This document shows, one piece after another, positions 1 to 5,746 of a stretch of 5,823 nucleotides of DNA; within the stretch, counting starts at the first letter, position 1; every line of letters begins with the position of its first letter. The notes beneath the pieces were generated by a model. That model saw only the letters and a program-made list of their open reading frames with translations, did no database searches and was not told the DNA's origin. A program made the position numbers and the translations under genes. The DNA is from Paracoccaceae bacterium (lineage in GTDB: Bacteria > Pseudomonadota > Alphaproteobacteria > Rhodobacterales > Rhodobacteraceae), in contig SKUV01000284.1 in NCBI GenBank assembly GCA_007129775.1, positions 1 to 5,823 on the forward strand, given 5' to 3'.

Positions 1-1255
1 GAAGCCGCGCGGGATCGTCGGGCAATTCGCCGGGCCAGAAGGCCGCCTGCCGGTCGCCCTCCAGCCGGCCGCGCACCAGATCGAGGCTTGCGCCCTGATG
101 GCTGCGGGTCTCTTCGGTGGTGGCGCGCAGGGCGGCGATGGCCAGCGCCTGTGTCCGGGCGCCCGCGAAATCGGCGCGGTCGCGCGCCTCGCGCAGCAGC
201 GCCTCGGTGATCGCGGTCAGCCGGGGGTGCTGGCTGTGGTGCAGATGGTCGGCCTTGGTCGCGGCAAACAGGATCCGCTCCACCCGCCGCCCGCCGAGCA
301 GGCTCGTCAGCCACGAATTCCGCCCGGGCCGGAAGGCGCCGAGGATATCGGCCAGTGTCTGGCGCTGATCGTCCAGCGCGGCCGGGCCGGCGTGGATCGC
401 GCCCAGCACATCGGCCAGCACCACCTGCCGGTCGATCCGGGCGAAATGATCGCGGAAGAAGGGGCGCACAACCTCGCGCTTGTAGCCCTCGAACCGGGTC
501 TCCATCGCGCGCCACAGGCTGCCGCGCCGCGCGCCGGGGCAGGGGGGCAGGGGCGCGAAGGTCAGCACCGGCGCCCCGGCCAGATCGCCCGGCAGCAGGA
601 ACCGCCCCGGGGTGCAGTCTGAAAATCCGGCCGCACGCGCCTGACGCAGCCAAACGGTGAAGGCGCGCGCAAGCTCCTGCGCCTGCGTCTCGTCCAGCCG
701 CGCCGCCCCGTCGGCCGCCCGCGCCCGGGCCAGATACTCCGCCGCCGCGGGCCTGGCCGTCAGACGGGTCAGCACCGCCTCGGACCAGTCGGCATAGCTG
801 CGCTCCAGAAGCGCGAGGTCCAGCAGCCATTCCCCCGGATAATCCACGATATCCAGATGCAGCACCCGCGCGCCGGTCAGCCCCGACAGAAGCCCCGCAG
901 GCTGGATGCGGAACGACAGGCGCAGTTCCGACACGGCGCGGGTGCTGTCGGGCCAATGAGGGGCCGGGCCGGTCATCGCCGCCAGATGTGCCTCGTAGTC
1001 GAAGCGCGGCAGGGTCAGATCGGGCTGCGGCTGCAGCCATACCGCGCGGATCGTGCCCAGTTCCGCCGCGCGCAGTTGCGGCATCCGCCCCCGATTCAGC
1101 AGATTGGCCACCAGCGCGGTGATGAAGACGGTCTTGCCCGCGCGCGACAGCCCGGTGACGCCGAGCCGCAGCACCGGCTCGAAAAAGGCTTCGGACACGG
1201 TCGCGCCGAGGCTTTCCACCCCGCGCGTCACGCCATCTGCCAGCCGCCCGATCAC
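1..1255 (-). CDS. ycjX: YcjX-family P-loop NTPase (DUF463), 3' end beyond window
   Basis: This is the amino-terminal ~418 residues of a YcjX-like protein; the reading frame is open to the left edge, so the last part (the family is usually about 460-490 residues) is missing. What I see: a Walker A motif GLSRAGKT at residues 35-42, DIVDYPGEW at about 133-141, which fits the G3/Walker B region, and FAATKADH at about 329-336, whose TKAD resembles the G4 guanine-specificity motif. The family is a conserved, stress-associated putative GTPase of unknown biochemical role; in E. coli it is encoded next to the phage-shock genes with ycjF. Start choice: an in-frame TAA lies 33 bases upstream of GTG 1255. 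GTG 1255 gives an N-terminus (IGRLADGVTRGVESLG) like that of relatives as I remember them. TTG 1258, one codon upstream, is equally possible; a weak ACGGGA precedes both. A ycjF-like partner would be expected beyond the left edge and cannot be checked here. Confidence 0.9.
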   Translation of the reverse strand, partial: MIGRLADGVTRGVESLGATVSEAFFEPVLRLGVTGLSRAGKTVFITALVANLLNRGRMPQLRAAELGTIRAVWLQPQPDLTLPRFDYEAHLAAMTGPAPHWPDSTRAVSELRLSFRIQPAGLLSGLTGARVLHLDIVDYPGEWLLDLALLERSYADWSEAVLTRLTARPAAAEYLARARAADGAARLDETQAQELARAFTVWLRQARAAGFSDCTPGRFLLPGDLAGAPVLTFAPLPPCPGARRGSLWRAMETRFEGYKREVVRPFFRDHFARIDRQVVLADVLGAIHAGPAALDDQRQTLADILGAFRPGRNSWLTSLLGGRRVERILFAATKADHLHHSQHPRLTAITEALLREARDRADFAGARTQALAIAALRATTEETRSHQGASLDLVRGRLEGDRQAAFWPGELPDDPARL

Positions 1256-1282
1256 CAAAGCGTTTGTTCCCGTCCGTTCCGG

Positions 1283-1296
1283 CCCTTAGGTAAGGG
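1283..1296. repeat. Perfect 6+2+6 palindrome in divergent spacer
   Basis: CCCTTA and TAAGGG flank a two-base GG centre, giving a symmetric site 28 bases upstream of the ycjX GTG start and just before the earliest possible start of the divergent membrane-protein gene. Position and symmetry would suit an operator or part of overlapping promoters. The arms are short, and I recognise no known regulator's consensus, so function is only a guess. Confidence 0.3.
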
Positions 1297-1299
1297 GTC

Positions 1300-1953
1300 G
1301 TGGGGCGCAAGTGTAGGGCAAATCGGCCCGTTGCCGCCCAGGCCCGCCGGGCTGCGGCGGGCGCGCGGGGGGAGGCGACGCTGCGACAGGATACGATCCC
1401 GGCCTGCATCTTCGACCGCTGGACGCCGAGCATCGGCGATCCGCATCTGATGGGCTGGCTGACGGTGGTGCTCTATGCAGTCACCGCGCTCGCCGCGATG
1501 GGCGTGCTGCGGGGGCCGGGGCTGGTTGCGGGGCGCGCGCGGCTCTTCTGGTGGCTGGTGCTGGCGGTGATGGCCTTTCTGGCGGTGAACAAGCAGCTTG
1601 ATCTGCAAAGCGCGCTCACGGCCTTGGGCCGCTGCATCGCCCAGCGCGACGGCTGGTATGATGAGCGCCGCCCCGTCCAGATCGCCTTTCTGGTGGTGCT
1701 GGGGGTCTGTGCGCTGCTGGCGCTGGCGCTGGGGCGCCGGGCGCTGCGGGGCGATCTGCGCCGCAACGGGTTGGCGCTCCTGGGGCTGTGTTTCGTGGCG
1801 GGCTTCGTGATGATGCGGGCCGTGGGTTTTCACGGTTTCGACGCGATGATCGACTTGCGCCCGGGCGGGGTGCGGATGAACTGGATCCTCGAATGGACCG
1901 GGCCGCTTCTGATCCTCGCCAACGCGGCATGGCTGCGCAGGGCAGGGCGTTAG
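1300..1953 (+). CDS. Uncharacterised polytopic membrane protein
   Basis: The product is 217 residues if started at GTG 1300. Hydrophobic segments lie at about 51-70, 81-97, 127-145, 155-173 and 195-213, so an inner-membrane protein with four or five spanning helices is likely. Distinctive stretches are WTPSIGDPHLMGWLTV (41-56), NKQLDLQS (97-104), WYDERRPVQ (119-127) and RAVGFHGFD (173-181). I associate these with a small conserved membrane-protein family of Rhodobacterales; I know of no demonstrated function. The start is uncertain. GTG 1300 is the only conventional codon that keeps the conserved stretch before residue 51, but its AAGGGG sits only two bases away and residues 1-27 look like low-complexity non-coding translation. 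CTG 1381, five bases behind a strong GGGGGGAGG, may be the true start (190 residues). ATG 1450 would discard the conserved CIFDRWTPSIGD region. The gene converges on the iclR-type gene with 16 bases between stop codons. Confidence 0.75.
   Translation: MGRKCRANRPVAAQARRAAAGARGEATLRQDTIPACIFDRWTPSIGDPHLMGWLTVVLYAVTALAAMGVLRGPGLVAGRARLFWWLVLAVMAFLAVNKQLDLQSALTALGRCIAQRDGWYDERRPVQIAFLVVLGVCALLALALGRRALRGDLRRNGLALLGLCFVAGFVMMRAVGFHGFDAMIDLRPGGVRMNWILEWTGPLLILANAAWLRRAGR
1367..1375 (+). promoter_or_regulatory. Shine-Dalgarno-like GGGGGGAGG before CTG 1381
   Basis: This purine run contains a perfect GGAGG core, five bases upstream of an in-frame CTG at 1381-1383 in the membrane-protein gene. It is the best ribosome-binding match near any candidate start of that gene. 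It supports initiation at CTG (or ACG 1378) rather than at GTG 1300. The surrounding DNA is G-rich, so a chance match is possible. Confidence 0.35.
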
Positions 1954-1969
1954 GGTTTCCGATGCCGTG

Positions 1970-2788
1970 TCAGCCGCGCGCCACATGCCCCAGCGCGGCG
2001 GAAACCTCCGCCGCCGCGGCGATGACCTCGTCGCGGATGCGGGCCGCCATGTTGGTCTTCGGCTCGAATTGCGCGGCCGGGCCGGTGACATTGAGTGCGG
2101 CCACACAGGCGCCGCGATGGTCGAAAACCGGCGCCGCGCAGGATCCGATGCCGGCCTCGTAATTCGCGAAACTCCACGCATGTCCCAGGCGACGATCCTC
2201 GGCCACCTGCGCCGCCAGCGCCTCCAGCGTGGTCGAGGTCTTTTCGGTGAAGGCCGGAAGATCGGCGCCGCCATAGCGCGCCTCCAGTTCCGCGGGCGGC
2301 AGATGGCCGAGCAGCACGCGGCCTACAGTGGTGGCATGGGCCGGGAGGCGGGAACCCTCGCGGATATTGCTGACCAGATGCGAATTCGGCGCCTCGCGCC
2401 ACAGATAGATGATCTCGCGCCCGTCCAGAACGCCCAGATGCGAGGACAGCCGCAGATCGGCGGCCAGCCGCGCCATCACCGGCTGGGCCACCCGGATCAC
2501 CGAGCGGGATTTCAGCGCATCGGCGGCCAGCGCGATCATCCCCGGGCCAAGCTGCCAACTGGCCCCGTCATCCTGGGATTCGATCATCCCTTCTGCTTCG
2601 AGCGTATGCAGAAGACGGATCAGCGTGGTCCGGTTCAGCCCCAGTTCACGCGCTGTGGCGCTGGCATTGCGGCATTGCCCACCCTGCGCGATATGGCGTA
2701 GCAGGCGAAAGGCGCGGTGCACCGGTGGCACGGAATAGGCGGGCGCCCCGTCGGGTTCGGCGGCGGCATCGGCAATATCTGTTTTCAT
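1970..2788 (-). CDS. IclR-family transcriptional regulator
   Basis: This 272-residue protein has the full IclR layout and a usual family length. Residues about 20-85 form the N-terminal winged helix-turn-helix (VHRAFRLLRHIA, then ARELGLNRTTLIRLLHTLEAEGMI, with NRTTLIRLLHTL as recognition helix). About 95-265 is the effector-binding domain. It carries the typical segment GSRLPAHATTVGRVLLGHL and the segment running from RRLGHAWSFANYEAGIGSCAAPVFD to VAALNVTGPAAQF. Family members bind promoter DNA as dimers or tetramers and respond to small organic acids or aromatic metabolites; the ligand here cannot be read from sequence. ATG 2788 is the most upstream possible start, because an in-frame TAA lies four codons before it. 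There is no Shine-Dalgarno sequence, which fits the leaderless promoter described separately. No catabolic operon is adjacent within the window, so the regulon is unknown. Confidence 0.93.
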   Translation of the reverse strand: MKTDIADAAAEPDGAPAYSVPPVHRAFRLLRHIAQGGQCRNASATARELGLNRTTLIRLLHTLEAEGMIESQDDGASWQLGPGMIALAADALKSRSVIRVAQPVMARLAADLRLSSHLGVLDGREIIYLWREAPNSHLVSNIREGSRLPAHATTVGRVLLGHLPPAELEARYGGADLPAFTEKTSTTLEALAAQVAEDRRLGHAWSFANYEAGIGSCAAPVFDHRGACVAALNVTGPAAQFEPKTNMAARIRDEVIAAAAEVSAALGHVARG

Positions 2789-2794
2789 ATGAAC

Positions 2795-2823
2795 AGTTTA
2801 TGCATAATAGAACGTATTGTCCA
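2795..2823 (-). promoter_or_regulatory. Candidate sigma70-type promoter of the iclR-type gene
   Basis: Read on the minus strand, TGGACA (2823-2818, five of six to TTGACA) is followed by a 17-base spacer and TAAACT (2800-2795, four of six to TATAAT). Only six bases separate this -10 element from the ATG at 2788, so transcription would begin at or beside the start codon. This is a short AT-rich island in otherwise very GC-rich DNA, which supports a real promoter. Confidence 0.5.
2798..2807. repeat. Palindrome TTATGCATAA overlapping the iclR-gene promoter
   Basis: A perfect ten-base palindrome overlaps the -10 element and reaches into the spacer of the proposed promoter. Many IclR-family regulators repress their own gene by binding a palindrome over the promoter, so this is a candidate autoregulatory operator. 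The symmetry does not extend beyond ten bases, which is shorter than many known IclR operators. Confidence 0.35.
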
Positions 2824-2874
2824 GTGTCTTCGTGTATCCTGACCGGATCATGCGCGCCCGGGCAGGCGCGGGCG

Positions 2875-2922
2875 GCGCCCTCGGGGCGTGCGGGGCGGGC
2901 GGGTGGCGCGGCCCGAGGGCGC
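2875..2922. repeat. 11-bp perfect inverted repeat, 26-base loop
   Basis: GCGCCCTCGGG at 2875-2885 and its exact complement CCCGAGGGCGC at 2912-2922 can form a strong 11-pair GC stem in either transcript. The plus-strand copy is followed only by TTT, and the minus-strand copy by no T run, so it is not a standard intrinsic terminator. It lies between the antiporter stop codon and the regulator promoter, where an mRNA 3'-end stabiliser or factor-assisted terminator could sit. Confidence 0.5.
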
Positions 2923-2952
2923 TTTGGCGCAGCGCAATAGGCATGGTGCGGC

Positions 2953-3002
2953 GGGCCCGATCTGGGGCGGGACCGGGCCGATCTGGGGCCGGGCCGATCT
3001 GG
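2953..3002. repeat. Three degenerate copies of GGGCC(C)GATCTGG
   Basis: GGGCCCGATCTGG occurs at 2953-2965, and GGGCCGATCTGG at 2975-2986 and 2991-3002. The copies are separated by short G/C-rich linkers, giving a spacing of 21 then 16 bases between the GATCTGG cores. The third copy runs directly into the exact tandem array. On the antiporter's transcript each unit reads as AGATCGGCC-like, resembling the AGACCGCC unit of that array, so both sets may share an origin by slippage and divergence. Confidence 0.75.
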
Positions 3003-3040
3003 CGGTCTGGCGGTCTGGCGGTCTGGCGGTCTGGCGGTCT
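3001..3040. repeat. Five exact tandem copies of the 8-mer GGCGGTCT
   Basis: Five uninterrupted copies fill exactly 40 bases (AGACCGCC on the minus strand). The array begins five bases past the antiporter's TGA stop at 3048-3046, so a change in copy number would leave the protein unchanged but alter the mRNA 3' region. On the sense RNA the unit is 50% C, 25% G and has no U. This C-rich, relatively G-poor character is compatible with Rho loading, though not proof of it. Confidence 0.95.
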
Positions 3041-3045
3041 GGGCA

Positions 3046-5562
3046 TCAGCCCGATTGCGCGATCCGCGCCTTGGTCTTTTCCTCGGAAATGCCCTGCGCG
3101 CCGGTTGTCGCCAGAACCGCCTCGCGCAGGTCCGGCAACCGGCGCAAGAGCCGCAGAAACCGCGCCTCGTCCAGTCGCAGCAGGGTGCAATGGGTGATCG
3201 CGCGCACCCGCCCGCGGCGGTTGCGCTGCCCGGCCAGGAGCGCGATCTCGCCGAAGAACTCGCCATTGCCCAACTGCTTGGTCTGCCCGCCGATGTCGCG
3301 CTCCACCGCGCCCGAGGCGATGAAGAAGACTGCGCTCGCCTGCTCGCCCCGGCGAAACAGCACCTCGCCCGGCTCGGCATAGATCGTCACCAGCGCCCGG
3401 GCGAGGCGGCGCTGCTGGCGCTCCGTCAGTGCGGCGAAAAGTGGAAAGCGCGCCACCATCTCGCGCTTTTGCAGCGACAGATCCAGTTTCGGCCGGCCAT
3501 CCACCCCGGCCCTGCGACGGCGGATATCGCGCATCAGGCTGGAATAGAGGTCGGTCCCGATCAGCCCGTCGTCGAAGCTGGCCTCGATCTCGCGTTCCTC
3601 CAGCCGCAGCAGGGCCCGGCGCAGAAAGCCCCGCTCCAGCTGTTCGGCATAGCCGGGAAACTGCAGCCTGAGCCCGCTGATCTCGCGGTCGAGCTCTTCG
3701 GCACGGCGATGCAGCACCTCGTGCAGCAGGTCGGTCACCCGCCGGCCGTGAATGCGCAGGATCTTGGTATCCACGAATTCGTCCAGATCGCGCAGGATCA
3801 TCCGGGTGATCAGCATGATTTCGAACCGCGTCGCGACAAGATTCGCCAGCGGCCGCGAGATGCCGAGCCGGCGGTGCAGCGCGTGGGCCAGCCGCTGCCA
3901 TGCCCCCCGGGCGAGATTGGCGCGCGCCGTCGTCCGGTAGGCGCTGCGACCGCCGTTGCGGGTGCGTTCGATCAACCGCGCGGCATCCGACAGCATCCGC
4001 TCCACCAGCCATGTGGAGATCGTGCGCTCGCGAAACCCTTCGAGGATCAGTTCGCGTTCGCGCCCGGCAAGTGTCACGAGGCCCAGCGTCAGGCGGTCCC
4101 GCTCGAGGATCTCCTGCGCCCGTTCGGCTGCCTCCACCGCCGCATCCAGCCGCTCGGCAAAGGCCTTGGCCTCGGAGCGCACGATCTCGCGCGTCAGTTC
4201 ATGGCGCTGCGCGGTCTCGGCCACCTCCTCGCGCACGGTCTGCAGGGCGACGGCGACCACCTGATTCTGCAGCGCCGCCTCGATCGGCGGCAGCCGGTCG
4301 ATCTGCAACCAGCGGATGACCGGCCGCAGAGTCGTGCCCTGCACCAGCAGCGTGAAAAGCGTGAAGCCCGTGGCCAGCACCGCCACCAGCCGCTGCGCCT
4401 CCGTCGGGATCGCGGCGTTTTCCGTCACCGCCAGCGCCAGCGCCAGCGTCACTGCCCCGCGCAGCCCGCCCCAGAGGATGACCAGCTTGAACGCCGGGCT
4501 GATCGGCGGCGACAGCCGCGCCAGCCGCAACAGCGGCAAGACCCCGAAAAGCGTCACCGCCCGCGCCACAAGCGCCGCCACCACCACAACCGCCACCAGC
4601 CCCAGATCGGCCAGCGTCACATCAACCAGCAGGCGCGAGACCAAGAGCGCGGCCAGAATGAAGATGAGCGAGCTTGCCCAATGGGCCAGAAGTTCCCAGG
4701 TGTCGCGCAAAAAGCTCCAATGCGCCGGCGGCAGCCGCGACGGCCCGGTCAGGTTCAGCGTCATTCCCGCCGCCACCACCGCGACGACGCCCGACACGCC
4801 CAGCACCTGCTCCGCGGCGATATAGGTGATGTAGGGCAGGGCGATCGACAGCGACACCTGCGCCAGCCGAAACGCCCGCAGCCAGTCGATGAAGATCACC
4901 AGAACCCGCGCGATGCCATAGCCGGCCAGCGCCCCGAGCCCCAGTTGCGTGACGAACACCAGCCATTGCGCATCGTAATCGGGCTCCTGCCCGAAGGGGG
5001 TGACCAACGCAACGAACAGCCCGAAGAGCGCGATCGCCGCGGCATCATTGAGCAGGCTTTCGCCCTCGATCAGCCGCGTCAGCCGTTGTGGCGCGCCGAT
5101 CTCGCGGAATATGCCGACCACCGCCGATGGATCCGTGGTGGCCACGATCGCTCCGATCAGCAGGCAGACATAGATCGATTGCGTGGTGAACGGCGCAAGC
5201 GCGAGGCCGATGGCGAAGGTCGCCACCACCACCGCCAGCACCGCCAGCACGAGGATCGGCACCCAGTCGTCCAGCATCCGCCGCAGGTTCAGCGTCAGCG
5301 CCACCTGAAACAGCAGCGTCGGCAGGAAGACATAGAGAAAGACCTCTGAATTGACCGGAAATTCCAGAAGCGAGCGTGCCAGCGGGTCGAACGCATCTGT
5401 CAGATCCGACCGCAGGAACACCCCGGCCGCGATGCCGATGACGATGCCGGTGATCGCCAGCAGCACGGTAAAGGGCAGCCGCAAGCGCTCGGCCAGCGGT
5501 TGCCCGACGCCGATCACGACGAAAAGCGCGGCCAGCACGCTGAGGAATACGACAAGATCCAT
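3046..5562 (-). CDS. CPA1-family cation/H+ antiporter with C-terminal cyclic-nucleotide-binding domain
   Basis: This 838-residue inner-membrane protein is predicted to exchange protons for Na+ or another monovalent cation, serving pH and salt homeostasis. Residues 1-415 form the Na+/H+ exchanger domain with about 12-13 membrane segments. It contains ATTDPSAVVG (141-150), GESLLNDAAA (167-176, with the ND pair 172-173 typical of electroneutral CPA1 exchangers) and LWGGLRGAVTLA (363-374). Residues about 425-695 are a long, charged, mostly helical cytoplasmic region with no domain I recognise. Residues about 700-815 form a CRP-like cyclic-nucleotide-binding fold with GEFFGEIALL (767-776) and RRGRVRA (782-788). 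E772 and R782 align with the ligand-contacting E72 and R82 of E. coli CRP, with the same ten-residue spacing. The usual Ser/Thr after that Arg is Arg783. The overall order recalls plant SOS1. ATG 5562 is the most upstream start, because an in-frame TGA lies 18 bases before it. No Shine-Dalgarno sequence is visible. Substrate ion and ligand are inferred, not proven. Confidence 0.93.
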   Translation of the reverse strand: MDLVVFLSVLAALFVVIGVGQPLAERLRLPFTVLLAITGIVIGIAAGVFLRSDLTDAFDPLARSLLEFPVNSEVFLYVFLPTLLFQVALTLNLRRMLDDWVPILVLAVLAVVVATFAIGLALAPFTTQSIYVCLLIGAIVATTDPSAVVGIFREIGAPQRLTRLIEGESLLNDAAAIALFGLFVALVTPFGQEPDYDAQWLVFVTQLGLGALAGYGIARVLVIFIDWLRAFRLAQVSLSIALPYITYIAAEQVLGVSGVVAVVAAGMTLNLTGPSRLPPAHWSFLRDTWELLAHWASSLIFILAALLVSRLLVDVTLADLGLVAVVVVAALVARAVTLFGVLPLLRLARLSPPISPAFKLVILWGGLRGAVTLALALAVTENAAIPTEAQRLVAVLATGFTLFTLLVQGTTLRPVIRWLQIDRLPPIEAALQNQVVAVALQTVREEVAETAQRHELTREIVRSEAKAFAERLDAAVEAAERAQEILERDRLTLGLVTLAGRERELILEGFRERTISTWLVERMLSDAARLIERTRNGGRSAYRTTARANLARGAWQRLAHALHRRLGISRPLANLVATRFEIMLITRMILRDLDEFVDTKILRIHGRRVTDLLHEVLHRRAEELDREISGLRLQFPGYAEQLERGFLRRALLRLEEREIEASFDDGLIGTDLYSSLMRDIRRRRAGVDGRPKLDLSLQKREMVARFPLFAALTERQQRRLARALVTIYAEPGEVLFRRGEQASAVFFIASGAVERDIGGQTKQLGNGEFFGEIALLAGQRNRRGRVRAITHCTLLRLDEARFLRLLRRLPDLREAVLATTGAQGISEEKTKARIAQSG

Positions 5563-5579
5563 CGCGAGACGCGAAGATC
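5556..5579 (-). promoter_or_regulatory. Predicted hairpin enclosing the antiporter start codon
   Basis: On the antiporter mRNA, UCGCG (5574-5570) can pair with CGCGA (5566-5562) across a three-base UCU loop. A flanking GAUC (5579-5576) can pair with GAUC (5559-5556). The A of the AUG lies in the stem and its U and G in a small internal loop. The absence of a Shine-Dalgarno sequence makes it plausible that this structure affects initiation, but no switch partner or ligand is evident. Confidence 0.35.
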
Positions 5580-5604
5580 ACAAGGATTTCAGGGCCATGA
5601 AGCT

Positions 5605-5633
5605 ATTGTGGCACCGCACCGACATCCCGGCAA
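5605..5633 (-). promoter_or_regulatory. Candidate promoter of the antiporter gene
   Basis: On the minus strand TTGCCG (5633-5628) and CACAAT (5610-5605) are 17 bases apart, each matching four of six positions of the sigma70 consensus. Transcription would start near 5598, leaving a leader of roughly 36 bases. The match is moderate and I see no operator. Confidence 0.35.
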
Positions 5634-5706
5634 TCCCCCATCGCACGAACCGACCGCCATAAAGGCACCTGCCCATCGTTTCAGCATCCCACCCCCGGTT
5701 TCGCGC

Positions 5707-5735
5707 TTGACGCCCAACGCGCCATCGCGTAACCG
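5707..5735 (+). promoter_or_regulatory. Candidate promoter of the tRNA gene
   Basis: TTGACG at 5707-5712 matches the -35 consensus at five of six positions. A 17-base spacer leads to TAACCG at 5730-5735, a poor -10 match. The predicted transcription start falls a few bases before the mature tRNA 5' end at 5747, as is common for bacterial tRNA genes. The strong -35 and the position are the main support. Confidence 0.45.
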
Positions 5736-5746
5736 ACCGCCCGTGT

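Noticed and set aside
98..1289. Several plus-strand open frames across the first 1.2 kb
   Set aside because: They are low-complexity shadows of the YcjX-family gene, which is continuous on the minus strand and carries Walker A and other conserved motifs.
1954..1969. Intrinsic terminator between the convergent membrane-protein and IclR-type genes
   Set aside because: The gap is only 16 bases and contains no stem followed by a T run.
1252..2274. Minus-strand open frame of 340 codons overlapping the membrane-protein and regulator genes
   Set aside because: The translation is Pro/His/Gln/Arg-rich without a domain, and it overlaps two well-supported genes in other frames.
1967..2701. Plus-strand open frame of 244 codons opposite the IclR-type gene
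   Set aside because: No family resemblance; the minus-strand frame gives a full-length IclR protein.
2824..3045. CRISPR array or mobile element in the repeat-rich spacer
   Set aside because: Units are 8-21 bases without unique spacers of constant length, and there is no transposase, terminal inverted repeat pair or target duplication.
2798..4012. Minus-strand frame that could extend the antiporter tail through the repeats after a frameshift
   Set aside because: The normal frame ends at a TGA just after a complete cNMP domain. The alternative frame is a shadow whose tail (repeated PPDRQTAR) is only a translation of the 8-mer array.
3055..5349. Plus-strand open frame of 764 codons antisense to the antiporter
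   Set aside because: Its product is rich in Arg, Gln, His and Pro with no recognisable domain, as expected for the complement of a GC-rich gene. The opposite strand encodes a clear antiporter over the same span.
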